64,000 bases of DNA from Serratia fonticola (GTDB lineage Bacteria; Pseudomonadota; Gammaproteobacteria; Enterobacterales; Enterobacteriaceae), in the NCBI RefSeq assembly GCF_006715025.1, contig NZ_VFMK01000001.1, positions 3,348,001 to 3,412,000 on the forward strand, in the 5' to 3' direction. Positions 53,566 to 61,899 of this stretch are shown piece after piece. The notes under the pieces are model-generated. The model did not search any database and was not told where the DNA came from. It was given only the letters and a program-made list of their open reading frames with translations. Both the position numbers and the translations under genes were made by a program. Numbering within the stretch: the first letter of the stretch is position 1; every line of letters starts with the position of its first letter.

Positions 53566-54294
53566 TTATCCCCTCTCCCCACGAATCGATACCGGTGGGA
53601 AGGGATAACGTTCCCCTCGCTCAACCCAGTCCATAAAATCGGCGCGCGCGCCTGGGAAATTAATCAGTTTCCAACCCACCATGTCTTTGTTGCCGCCATG
53701 GATGGGGTCACTGAAAAAGCCTTCGCGAGTATTTTGCAACAGATAGGAAAAGAATAACTTGGAGGGCAATTGCTGAAATTCAGCTTCACCAGCCTCAAAT
53801 TTCTGCAATATGGCATCCTGCTGTGCCCCGTCCAGGTCAGCGAACACCTTACCGGTGGTTTTCTTACTGTAGGCATCTGCCTCGGCAATGCCCAGGTTAT
53901 AAATCTGCTTTGGCACTAGCGGTAATTGGTAACCCATCTCGGGTGCCGCATCGGGATTGAAAGGCCCTTGCATATACCAGATCGAGCCCGTGGCATAAGG
54001 CGTATTCATCTGGCGATCGATAAACTCTGGCACACCCGCTTCCAAGGCACCCGGGCCACGATCGTCTGCCGGGATCAGGCGTGACACTGCAGCCTTGATG
54101 AACCCCCATTCTTCCGGCGTAAAGAAAGTAGGTTGATAATCCGCCTGTGGTGGATTATCACTGGTAGCAGCCTGCACCGATGCTGGCGCAGTCAGGGCGG
54201 TGACACCCCCGCCGCCAATAACGGCCGCGGGGATCAGCGTCATCGATTTCAGCAGGAAATCGCGGCGAGAATTGTTTGTTTTATCGTCCGACAT
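53566..54294 (-). CDS. Small (Tat-exported) subunit of gluconate 2-dehydrogenase
   Basis: This 242-residue subunit carries the twin-arginine signal SRRDFLLKS (near 9-17) and a hydrophobic stretch, and is needed for export of the FAD subunit. The start MSDDKTNNSRRDF (54294) is chosen over ATG 54336, which would add an uncharacteristic leader. The mature part matches the gluconate dehydrogenase subunit 3 family (FFTPEEWGFIKAAVSRLIP). It is the first gene of the three-gene operon, ending 2 bases before the FAD subunit gene. Confidence 0.9.
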   Translation of the reverse strand: MSDDKTNNSRRDFLLKSMTLIPAAVIGGGGVTALTAPASVQAATSDNPPQADYQPTFFTPEEWGFIKAAVSRLIPADDRGPGALEAGVPEFIDRQMNTPYATGSIWYMQGPFNPDAAPEMGYQLPLVPKQIYNLGIAEADAYSKKTTGKVFADLDGAQQDAILQKFEAGEAEFQQLPSKLFFSYLLQNTREGFFSDPIHGGNKDMVGWKLINFPGARADFMDWVERGERYPFPPVSIRGERG

Positions 54295-54549
54295 ATCACA
54301 TTCCATCCAAAAATAATCACAACTATTTAACCTCAACCTTGCGGTCGATGCGGGTTTTAAAAATAATTTGTAACGTTATTGTCTATTTATTGAAGGCTAA
54401 AATGTGAACTTTGGCAAAAATGTTACCGGTAACTATTTGAATGACGGTAAAGTTTTCTTTGTTAATGTGCCATTAACATTTTGTGCTGTTTTTTGATAAC
54501 AAGAGGGGGAATAACAAGAAATGGGAGATACAGCACGTTTTCATGCCTG
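54295..54549. other. Intergenic region upstream of the gluconate dehydrogenase operon
   Basis: An AT-rich stretch of about 255 bases that must hold the operon promoter. I see no gene and no operator I can name. Confidence 0.35.
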
Positions 54550-54592
54550 AAAAATGAAGAACCGGCAACCTGTTCGTTCAGGGCCGGTTCCT
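54550..54592 (-). terminator. Terminator of emtA
   Basis: GAACCGGC (54559-54566) pairs with GCCGGTTC (54583-54590), with an inner CCTG/CAGG stem. On the minus strand it is followed by TTCATTTTT. It lies 15 bases after the emtA stop. Confidence 0.75.
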
Positions 54593-54605
54593 GAGGAGTC
54601 ATTGG

Positions 54606-55268
54606 TTATTCAGCCATCGCCTGATACGCGGTTGTCACCTTCCATAAGTAACGCGGCGCTTGCGGTGCCGGATGTTTCTTCTGGATATGCTGGTAAAACT
54701 CGTCCGGGCTCATCTGATTGATGCGGTTTACCGCCACACGCTTATCCGAGGAGAACGTTCGCAGCATGGCACCAGCACCGTTCACATAAGAGACGATAGT
54801 GGCGTAACGTAACGTCTGCGGATTGGTGATCCCGGCTAGCTGCTGGCTTTGAAGAATATTGATATAGGCTGTTCCCAGATCAATATTGACCGCCGGATCC
54901 TTCAATTCACGCGAGCTTGGCTGCCCGTTCTTTCCCTTCATACGGTAGGCATCGCGCCCGGCGGTTGAGGCCTTCAGCTGCATTAATCCCACTGCATTCG
55001 AGGTGCTGACAACGTTCGGGTTAAACCCGGACTCCACCTGAATTATCGCTTTAATCAGCGTTTCGTCGACGCCATAGTTGCTGGCAGCCTGACGGATATA
55101 GTCGTTATAGGCGACCGGTGTCCCGGTTCGGTTACTGGACGTTTGCGGAGGGGGTTTTAACCAACCGCCCGAATTGCCACTGCCTGCCTGGTTGCCCGTT
55201 GTCTGCGGTTCTTTCGCGCAACCGGCTAAGAGTATGATCGCCGTAAGGCAACCTATTTTTGTTTTCAC
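54606..55268 (-). CDS. emtA: Endo-type membrane-bound lytic murein transglycosylase
   Basis: EmtA (MltE) cleaves glycan strands of peptidoglycan from the inside of the outer membrane. I choose GTG 55268 (MKTKIGCLTAIILLAGC) with GAGGGA upstream, giving 220 residues and a proper lipoprotein signal with Cys17 acylated; ATG codons further upstream add a leader that is not lipoprotein-like. The SLT domain (about 75-205) has the catalytic Glu in QVESGFNP, then SNAVGLMQLKAST, SYVNGAGAMLRTFSSD and HPAPQAPRY, all family-specific. It is on the opposite strand from the GhoS-like gene that follows. Confidence 0.9.
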   Translation of the reverse strand: MKTKIGCLTAIILLAGCAKEPQTTGNQAGSGNSGGWLKPPPQTSSNRTGTPVAYNDYIRQAASNYGVDETLIKAIIQVESGFNPNVVSTSNAVGLMQLKASTAGRDAYRMKGKNGQPSSRELKDPAVNIDLGTAYINILQSQQLAGITNPQTLRYATIVSYVNGAGAMLRTFSSDKRVAVNRINQMSPDEFYQHIQKKHPAPQAPRYLWKVTTAYQAMAE

Positions 55269-55377
55269 AGAATCCCTCACTCCTTTCAATGAGTTGCGTA
55301 GCATATACAACCGATAAGGATACCTGCAGCACTTTTTTGGTCTATTCTCAGGCTATCCATATACCAAGAGGTGATTT

Positions 55378-55677
55378 ATGAGTCAATCTGCACCCACATG
55401 TTTTGTCGTGATTTTCAGCTATCAGGAAGACGGATTGACCGATTTAGCCAAGCTGACCGGACAGTTGACGCTCGAGGGTTTTGCCACCTCAGTCACCGAC
55501 AAAAATGGCGTTTCTCATGCGCTGGGCATCAACAGTTTTGCGCTGACTACGCCATTAAATCAACAGGATGTACAACAGCTAGCACAGGCGCTGGGCGAGG
55601 TGGCCCTGGGGAAAAAACCGGAGGTAACGGTTACCCCTTACACTGACTACATGAAGCTGTTACATGCTGATACATAA
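55378..55677 (+). CDS. GhoS-like endoribonuclease/antitoxin, no partner seen
   Basis: This 99-residue protein resembles GhoS, the E. coli type V antitoxin that cleaves ghoT mRNA. Shared features are the N-terminal FVVIFSYQ beta strand, VTDKNGVSHALGINSFALTT (E. coli NENSFAITT) and the C-terminal VTPYTDYMKLL. Length is the same as GhoS (98). AGGTGA lies 5 bases before ATG. I looked for a GhoT-like small membrane gene on both sides and did not find one, so it is either orphan or has another target. The family assignment is by eye. Confidence 0.65.
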   Translation: MSQSAPTCFVVIFSYQEDGLTDLAKLTGQLTLEGFATSVTDKNGVSHALGINSFALTTPLNQQDVQQLAQALGEVALGKKPEVTVTPYTDYMKLLHADT

Positions 55678-56090
55678 AATGCTATAACTCACAGGGCGAA
55701 ATTATTTTATTAGCAGCTGAGTAGCCTTGCATCGACACGGCGTGACGCTTGACCTCCTTCAGGTGAGAATGGTTTTGATAAATGCGCGACATTTGGTTCG
55801 CTTTTATCACGACGGATATGAAATTCACCGCGCTACCAACGTTGGATTGGCTCCATTATCCCCCCGTTGCCGACTCTGCTATGTGATATCCGATAACTAA
55901 ACATCACCGAGCCACCGGCAAGTCACAAGTACAGTCGTACTTAAATTAATCAATAGCGTATATACTTTGACCTGGCACGTTACGGCGACATTTTCAGCGC
56001 CAGATAGCGCCGCTGTGCGCCGTATCGTGTTTTCGCAGCAGGAAAGACGCTAACCTAATGAAATCGCAGGCAACACAGAAGGGGATTACT
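55678..56090. other. Intergenic region between the GhoS-like gene and yniA
   Basis: About 410 bases without a confident gene. A TATACT -10 at 55961-55966 (extended GTATATACT) with a weak -35 TACTTA 17 bases earlier could be the yniA promoter, leaving a leader of about 118 bases. Confidence 0.4.
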
Positions 56091-56960
56091 ATGTGGCAAG
56101 CCGTTAGCCGTCTGTTAAGTGAACATCTTGGCAGCGCAGAAATCCGCGAAAGGAATGAACTACCCGGGGGAGAGATCCATGCGGCGTGGCGCGTGAGTTA
56201 CGGTGACAGCGAGGTGTTTGTGAAATGTGATACCCGCGAAATGCTGCCGATATTCACCGCAGAGGCCGATCAGCTCTCCCTATTGGCACGCAGTAACACC
56301 GTGCGCGTACCCGAAGTGTATGGCGTTGGCAGCGACCGGGATTACAGTTTTCTGCTGTTGGAATATCATCCTCTCAAACCTTTGGACGCGCATGGTGCGC
56401 ACTGCCTGGGCCAGCAGCTGGCTCGCCTGCATCAATGGAGCGAGCAGCCACAGTTCGGCCTCGACTTCGATAATGAATTGGCTACAACTCCCCAACCCAA
56501 TGCCTGGCAACGCCGCTGGGCGGTGTTTTTTGCCGAGCAACGTATCGGCTGGCAACTGCAACTGGCTGCGGAGAAAGGCATGACCTTCGGTGATATCGAC
56601 GAAATCATCGATATCGTGCATCAGCGGTTACAGGGTCATCAACCCCAGCCTTCTCTGCTGCACGGTGATTTATGGCCGGCCAACTGTGCCCTGGCTGCCG
56701 ATGGGCCATTGCTGTTTGATCCTGCCTGCTATTGGGGTGATAGAGAATGCGATTTAGCCATGTTACCGCTTTATCCTGAATTACCCGCTCAGATCTATGA
56801 CGGCTACCAAAGTATCTGGCCACTGGAGGACGGATTTATTGATCGGCAACCGCTGTATCAACTTTACTATCTGCTTAACCGCAGTAATCTGTTTGGCGGA
56901 CAACACCTGGTCACAGCGCAACGTGCCGTTGATGCACTCTTGCATCCAGAAACGCTATAA
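56091..56960 (+). CDS. yniA: Fructosamine kinase family protein YniA
   Basis: YniA is a cytosolic kinase-like protein of the fructosamine-3-kinase family; relatives phosphorylate ketosamines for protein deglycation. The start MWQAVSRLLSEHL (56091) has GGGGA 7 bases upstream and matches E. coli; it gives 289 residues. The catalytic loop is LLHGDLWPANC and the metal-binding segment FDPACYWGDRECDLAM. It converges with yniB. Confidence 0.94.
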   Translation: MWQAVSRLLSEHLGSAEIRERNELPGGEIHAAWRVSYGDSEVFVKCDTREMLPIFTAEADQLSLLARSNTVRVPEVYGVGSDRDYSFLLLEYHPLKPLDAHGAHCLGQQLARLHQWSEQPQFGLDFDNELATTPQPNAWQRRWAVFFAEQRIGWQLQLAAEKGMTFGDIDEIIDIVHQRLQGHQPQPSLLHGDLWPANCALAADGPLLFDPACYWGDRECDLAMLPLYPELPAQIYDGYQSIWPLEDGFIDRQPLYQLYYLLNRSNLFGGQHLVTAQRAVDALLHPETL

Positions 56961-56966
56961 ATAACA

Positions 56967-56988
56967 AGGGCGCTGCATGCAGCGCCCT
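56967..56988. terminator. Palindromic hairpin between yniA and yniB
   Basis: A perfect 22-base palindrome made of AGGGCGCTGCA and TGCAGCGCCCT, 6 bases after the yniA stop and 69 before the yniB stop. It has no T run, so termination is uncertain. Confidence 0.45.
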
Positions 56989-57057
56989 CAGCCCCAGACT
57001 GTCCCCCCTCTTCAGCGGGAAAAAACCCGTGGGCTCGCTTTGGCGTAATCGTCCTTA

Positions 57058-57618
57058 TCAAGCCATACCGGCCATCTGCCCTATCAGTTTAAGCACGAAG
57101 TAAGCCACTACGGCAATCACGATGGGCAGAATGTACAGCGGGAAGTACTGCAGGAAAATGGTATGGTGCGGCAGCGTAACCCGTTCTTCCAACTGCGCAC
57201 GCGTATGCCCTTCGCTCCCCTTGGCCTGTTCCAGGATCATCTGGTCTTCCAGCCCTTCGCGGATAAATTTCACCTGGCGTGACATCCTTGCACCGGAAGC
57301 CTGCAACGCCAGCCCGACAAAAATCAGAAAATAGATGATGATAAACATCAGATTCGCACCGGCAAACAGGCTTTTATCCACGTCCGGCACCGGCGAGTTG
57401 TACCAGAAAATATTCAGGAATGACGTATTGAAACGCACCATATCGACCATTACGTGAACGAAATCCAGCATCACAGCGTTAATCCCTTGCGATTTCTCAC
57501 TGTGCTGGTAGACAAATCCCAGCAGCGAAACCAGCGTTGAAAGGAGTGCCGGAATAAAAACAACCCATCCGAAAATACGCTTCAGTATGGCAACGCGCCC
57601 AGCCTGTTGATACGTCAT
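57058..57618 (-). CDS. yniB: Inner membrane protein YniB
   Basis: YniB is a 186-residue inner membrane protein of unknown function. It has about four hydrophobic segments (about 14-32, 80-100, 150-180 and one near 40-60). Position between yniA and hxpB matches E. coli. The start MTYQQAGRVAI has GGGGAA 4 bases upstream. Confidence 0.88.
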   Translation of the reverse strand: MTYQQAGRVAILKRIFGWVVFIPALLSTLVSLLGFVYQHSEKSQGINAVMLDFVHVMVDMVRFNTSFLNIFWYNSPVPDVDKSLFAGANLMFIIIYFLIFVGLALQASGARMSRQVKFIREGLEDQMILEQAKGSEGHTRAQLEERVTLPHHTIFLQYFPLYILPIVIAVVAYFVLKLIGQMAGMA

Positions 57619-57797
57619 GTGTTCCCCTTGTAAGTGACGTAACCGTTATTGGGCTAAGTCTACCTGTAGTTAATCAAACTCGCCCACCGATTTCTTTGCT
57701 TAGAGCGAACTTAACCTAGCCGTTGCCTGAAAGGTACAGGCATGTTTTTACTGATATGGATATATAGTTAAATCAATCTTTATCATTAGGGTATGTC

Positions 57798-59087
57798 ATG
57801 ATTCAGTTGATCATTTTACTTTTGGGTGCCCGAGCGCTGCACAGTCAGCGCCGCCTACTGTCCCTGTTTGGCTGGTTTTGGCTGGCGGTTGGACTATTGA
57901 TGCTTATCGATGTTTTACAGGATGGGCGTTCAATGCTGGCACTCGATGCACTGGCGGTTATGCTGGTGCTGGAAGGTATTGTGGCCATCTCCGCCGCGCT
58001 GATGATAGGCGCTACGGCCAGTCGACCGGTGTTATTGAAAGGGTTTGGCTTTATTTTTCTGGCTTTTCTGATGTGGGATGTGCCCGCAGACGACAACATT
58101 GTTGCTACCGTTATCTTTGGCAGTGCGCTACTGCTGGATGGTGTAGTTCGTATTGCCTCATCAACGATAATCCAACACAGCCGTTGGAAAGTCGTCACTC
58201 TGGCGGGAGCGTTCGAAATTATGCTCTCGCTGGTGATCTTCGTTGGCTGGCCGGTGCCACATCGAATGACCGTGCCATTTTGTGTTGGCATCATGATCAT
58301 GCTTTCCGGATGGGCTCTGCTACGCATTGCCCAAAGACTGGAACATTTATCCTTGAATCAACCTCAACAACAGGCTATGACCATTGATGAGACCTCCCCC
58401 CTGACCGTATACGTCTGGACGCCGGTGGGGGCAGTGGAAGATGCTCAGCGGCGCTATATCGTCGACCGCTATATTGCCGCGGTTGACAGCAAAGGCACCA
58501 TTTCTACCGGTCATGCCTCGCTGTCGCTGGCAACGGATATTTATATCAGCCATTATCCGCTTAATGACATCAGCCATTCAGTTCAGGGATTTCGCGCCCT
58601 CCTGCACGCGGGTGAGCAAAATAATGTACCCGGTCGCTTTTTACCTGGTCTGCAACAGGAGATAGACGATTGGTGCCCACCAGACAAGAAAATCCATTTC
58701 AATCGCTACAATCCCGCCGCCCTGCGCGATTTTTGGTCGCGATATCGCCAGGACACCACCTATAACCTGACACGCCGCAATTGTTCCACCACGGTTATCC
58801 TGGCGCTCGATAGCGCTTTGGAAGGTGTGCTCGGAGGCAAACATTTATGGTGGCGCTTCCTGTCTCTGGTGCTCGATCCAAATCTGTGGATGCTGGCCAT
58901 TCTGCGTAGCCGTGGCGAAAGTATGACCTGGACACCCGGTCTGGTGCTGGACTATGCCCGTATGTTGCAACAGGTTACAGAGCGTCAGGATCAACGATGG
59001 ATAACCAAATTCAATGATCTCTGGCATATCCTGCGCTTTGGCCAAACGCGTAAAGCTCGGGTGGTACAGGCTCGTGAGCAAAAATGA
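57798..59087 (+). CDS. DUF308 (HdeD-like) membrane protein with papain-like C-terminal domain
   Basis: This 429-residue protein has two parts. Residues 1 to about 180 hold six or so short hydrophobic helices of the HdeD/DUF308 type. Residues about 205-430 look like a papain-like hydrolase: STGHASLSLATDIYISHYP (His239) is followed about 90 residues later by LTRRNCSTTVILAL (Cys329), the order seen in permuted NlpC/P60 or LRAT-like folds. Which side of the membrane the second domain faces is unclear. It is divergent from yniB and precedes hxpB by 51 bases. Confidence 0.75.
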   Translation: MIQLIILLLGARALHSQRRLLSLFGWFWLAVGLLMLIDVLQDGRSMLALDALAVMLVLEGIVAISAALMIGATASRPVLLKGFGFIFLAFLMWDVPADDNIVATVIFGSALLLDGVVRIASSTIIQHSRWKVVTLAGAFEIMLSLVIFVGWPVPHRMTVPFCVGIMIMLSGWALLRIAQRLEHLSLNQPQQQAMTIDETSPLTVYVWTPVGAVEDAQRRYIVDRYIAAVDSKGTISTGHASLSLATDIYISHYPLNDISHSVQGFRALLHAGEQNNVPGRFLPGLQQEIDDWCPPDKKIHFNRYNPAALRDFWSRYRQDTTYNLTRRNCSTTVILALDSALEGVLGGKHLWWRFLSLVLDPNLWMLAILRSRGESMTWTPGLVLDYARMLQQVTERQDQRWITKFNDLWHILRFGQTRKARVVQAREQK

Positions 59088-59138
59088 TAGAGTGACGAAA
59101 GCATATTCTTTTACTGGTTTAGTTGGAGTTAATCATTA

Positions 59139-59804
59139 ATGACTTATTCACGACGCATAGAGACCGCTATCTTTGATATGGACGGTTTATTAATCGATTC
59201 AGAACCCCTGTGGTCACAAGCGGAACTGGATATCTTCGGTACGTTGGGTCTGGATCTGTCAAACCGCCATAAACTGCCGGATACGCTGGGTTTGCGCATC
59301 GATCTGGTCGTAAAAATGTGGTACCAAGCAATGCCATGGCAAGGCGTTTCTCAGGAGGAGGTCGCCGGGCGTATTATCGAACGTGCCATCGAACTGGTAC
59401 ATGAAAAGCGCCCATTGCTGCCTGGTGTACAACAAGCGCTCGAATTGTGCCGTGACCAGGGTTTGAAGATCGGGCTGGCCTCGGCGTCACCTCTGCATAT
59501 GCAGCAACAAGTGTTAAAAATGTTCGATCTGGAGCGCTATTTCGATCAGTTGGTTTCCGCTGAATACCTGCCTTACAGTAAACCCCACCCTGAAGTCTAT
59601 TTGATTGCCGCTGAGCGCCTGGCCAGCGAGCCATCGCACTGTATTACTCTGGAAGACTCCTTCAACGGTATGATTGCCACCAAAGCAGCCCGCATGCGCT
59701 CTATTGTCATTCCGGCACAAGAGTACAGTCAGGACCCCCGCTGGGCCTTGGCTGACTATAAGCTGCAAAGCCTGGAGCAACTGACTGCCGAACATCTGCT
59801 ATAA
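59139..59804 (+). CDS. hxpB: Hexitol phosphatase B (HAD family)
   Basis: HxpB (YniC) is a HAD phosphatase acting on sugar phosphates such as 2-deoxyglucose 6-phosphate and hexitol phosphates. The 221-residue protein has the nucleophile motif DMDGLLIDSEP (Asp13), motif II in GLASASPLHM, Lys in SKPHPEVY and the acidic motif LEDSFNGMIAT. It matches E. coli YniC in place and length. The start has GGAG 11 bases upstream. Confidence 0.94.
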   Translation: MTYSRRIETAIFDMDGLLIDSEPLWSQAELDIFGTLGLDLSNRHKLPDTLGLRIDLVVKMWYQAMPWQGVSQEEVAGRIIERAIELVHEKRPLLPGVQQALELCRDQGLKIGLASASPLHMQQQVLKMFDLERYFDQLVSAEYLPYSKPHPEVYLIAAERLASEPSHCITLEDSFNGMIATKAARMRSIVIPAQEYSQDPRWALADYKLQSLEQLTAEHLL

Positions 59805-59884
59805 ACATGACGGCATCGGCCCCGCCGGTGCTGCCACTTACTTTTAGCCACACCTTCTCCCCAGTACAACCTCGCAATAAATAA

Positions 59885-59903
59885 ATTAAAACAACATTTC
59901 ATT
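59885..59903. promoter_or_regulatory. KdgR operator candidate upstream of kduD
   Basis: On the minus strand AATGAAATGTTGTTTTAAT fits the KdgR consensus AATRAAAYRNYRTTTYATT at 18 of 19 positions. It lies about 205-225 bases upstream of kduD. KdgR represses pectin and hexuronate catabolism genes, which fits kduD. Confidence 0.6.
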
Positions 59904-59939
59904 TTTATTGAATCAAAGCACCATACAATTTATGCTTGG

Positions 59940-60019
59940 CAGGTAAGGAAACACTGGGTCATAGGTGACACTGTCACTGCCACGCAGCATCAACCGAAAA
60001 CCCAGTGCTTTCCTTCCTG
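59940..60019. repeat. Long imperfect inverted repeat between hxpB and kduD
   Basis: A left arm at 59940-59959 (CAGGTAAGGAAACACTGGGT) faces a right arm at 60000-60019 (ACCCAGTGCTTTCCTTCCTG). Their pairing covers about 18 positions with single-base bulges. The 40-base centre holds a second small palindrome, GTGACA-C-TGTCAC (59964-59976). It lies just after the KdgR candidate and before kduD. Confidence 0.7.
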
Positions 60020-60108
60020 ACAACGAAACGCCGCAGCGATCGGCGCTGAACATCCCCCTGCAATAATCTGCACGGCGTCTTTGCGCCGTCCGGCAAGAGA
60101 ATACGGTT

Positions 60109-60870
60109 ATGATTTTGAACGCCTTTGACTTAACGGGTAAAGTGGCTTTGATCACCGGTTGTAATACCGGCTTAGGTCAAGGCATTGCGGTTGGACTGGC
60201 CCAGGCGGGTTGCCATATTGTCGGAATTAACCGCAGCGATCCGCAGGAAACCAGGGATAAAGTGACTCACATAGGTCGGCGCTTCCTCAATCTGCAAGCC
60301 GATCTTGGCAAAATTGCAGCGATCCCAGGGCTGCTGGACGCCGCCGTGCAAGAATTTGGCAGGATAGATATCCTGGTCAACAACGCGGGGATTATCCGCC
60401 GTGAAGATGCATTGAATTTCAGTGAAAAAGACTGGGACGAGGTGATGGACGTTAACATCAAGACCCTGTTCTTTATGGCACAAACGGCGGCCAAACAGTT
60501 CATTAGCCAAGGCAGCGGCGGCAAGATCATCAATATTGCTTCAATGCTCTCCTTTCAAGGTGGCATTCGTGTGCCTTCTTATACCGCTTCCAAAAGCGCG
60601 GTGATGGGAGTGACCCGCCTATTGGCAAACGAATGGGCTCAATACAACATCAACGTTAATGCCATTGCCCCAGGCTATATGGCCACCAATAACACACAGC
60701 AGTTACGTACAGATGAAGATCGTAACCAACAAATCCTGGAACGCATCCCGGCCGCTCGCTGGGGAACGCCTGAAGATATGATGGGGCCAGTAGTCTTTCT
60801 GGCTTCGGCGGCTTCTAACTATGTGAATGGCTTTACCCTCGCCGTTGACGGCGGCTGGTTGGCTCGCTAA
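60109..60870 (+). CDS. kduD: 2-dehydro-3-deoxy-D-gluconate 5-dehydrogenase
   Basis: KduD is a short-chain dehydrogenase that reduces 2,5-diketo-3-deoxygluconate to 2-keto-3-deoxygluconate in breakdown of pectin and related uronates. The 253-residue protein has TGCNTGLGQG for NAD(P) binding (near 17), NNAG (near 89), the catalytic Ser in NIASMLS and YTASKSA (Tyr and Lys). It is usually next to kduI; no kduI is seen here, so the pathway partners lie elsewhere. A KdgR box lies upstream. The start has AGAGA upstream. Confidence 0.93.
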   Translation: MILNAFDLTGKVALITGCNTGLGQGIAVGLAQAGCHIVGINRSDPQETRDKVTHIGRRFLNLQADLGKIAAIPGLLDAAVQEFGRIDILVNNAGIIRREDALNFSEKDWDEVMDVNIKTLFFMAQTAAKQFISQGSGGKIINIASMLSFQGGIRVPSYTASKSAVMGVTRLLANEWAQYNINVNAIAPGYMATNNTQQLRTDEDRNQQILERIPAARWGTPEDMMGPVVFLASAASNYVNGFTLAVDGGWLAR

Positions 60871-61006
60871 TGTTCAGATTAAGACGTGATCTTTGATGAC
60901 AGCGTGGATTTTAACTCAATATACCCAGGCCTGGCGTCACCGCTGGCTTACGCCACACGGCCCCCATCAGCACGCTCTCTCTAAAACCTGACCTTATAAG
61001 TCGTCT

Positions 61007-61035
61007 ATGGCTCTGTTTACGGGGCCTTTTTTATT
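61007..61035 (+). terminator. Possible terminator downstream of kduD
   Basis: GGCTC-(TGTTTACG)-GGGCC forms a short stem with one G-T pair, followed by six T. It lies about 140 bases after the kduD stop. It could alternatively be the 3' end of an unannotated small RNA. Confidence 0.45.
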
Positions 61036-61127
61036 AACATAACTATTCGCTCAACCTATTGTAAAACGGTGCAAAAATCACAATCAGTTACAGGGTAACA
61101 CCTTCCTTAACTGTAATAATTCCCATA

Positions 61128-61147
61128 TACTGGATAAATTAACAGTT
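61128..61147. promoter_or_regulatory. LexA (SOS) box upstream of ydjM
   Basis: TACTGGATAAATTAACAGTT fits the LexA operator, with CTG (61130-61132), a 10-base spacer and CAG (61143-61145). It lies 22 bases upstream of the ydjM start. E. coli ydjM is LexA-repressed. Confidence 0.85.
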
Positions 61148-61168
61148 CAGTAACCGGGATACAGCAGC

Positions 61169-61717
61169 ATGACCGCGGAAGGACATCTCATTTTCTCTGT
61201 CGCTTGTGCGATCTTCGCCAAAAAAGCAGAGGTGACGCCCGTGCTCGCCGACGGCGACTGGTGGCATATTATTCCTGCCGCCCTGCTGACCTCATTGCTA
61301 CCCGATATCGATCACCCAAAATCCGTATTAGGCCAACGCCTGCGCTGGATAGCGGTTCCCATCTCCCGCGCCTTTGGTCACCGCGGTTTCACTCATAGCC
61401 TGCTGGCGATTGCCGCAGGTATGATGCTCTTTCAATTGGATGTGCCACGCACTTGGCCTATTCCCGCCGATGTGCTGCATGCCATGATTATCGGTTACTT
61501 CAGCCATCTGTTGGCCGACATGCTTACCCCTGCGGGGGTCCCGCTACTTTGGCCTTGCCGCTGGCGCTTCTGCCTGCCGTTACTCAACACCCAAAAAGGT
61601 AACCAGCTTGAACGCGCCCTGTGTTTGTGCCTGGTGGCTTTTGCCATTTACTGGCAGGGAGGATGTACCATTCCCGTGCAGTCATATTTTGACCAATTAA
61701 AAAATATCCGACTCTGA
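61169..61717 (+). CDS. ydjM: Metal-dependent membrane hydrolase YdjM (SOS-regulated)
   Basis: YdjM is an inner membrane protein of the DUF457 family with a metal-dependent hydrolase-like core. The 182-residue protein has a histidine-aspartate-rich set: LLPDIDHPKS, FGHRGFTHSL and HLLADMLTPAG, which are the family's metal-binding motifs, and several hydrophobic helices. Function is unknown. A LexA box overlaps its promoter region. Confidence 0.93.
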   Translation: MTAEGHLIFSVACAIFAKKAEVTPVLADGDWWHIIPAALLTSLLPDIDHPKSVLGQRLRWIAVPISRAFGHRGFTHSLLAIAAGMMLFQLDVPRTWPIPADVLHAMIIGYFSHLLADMLTPAGVPLLWPCRWRFCLPLLNTQKGNQLERALCLCLVAFAIYWQGGCTIPVQSYFDQLKNIRL

Positions 61718-61899
61718 TCACAGAACAGTGCTGATTTACCCAACAATCCGGCGAATAATTAATCGAATTTGAATGGAAAGTTATATTTAATTCCATTTGG
61801 ATATAAATACCGTTCTCAGCAAACTGATACGATATTTACATTGCGACTCATCGGTGCGTTGCACTTAAACGATAAGAAAATAAGATTGGAGAAACGGGG

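Noticed and set aside
55678..56090. A ghoT-like toxin gene next to the GhoS-like gene.
   Set aside because: No frame of about 57 residues with two membrane helices and a start signal was found here or between emtA and the GhoS-like gene.
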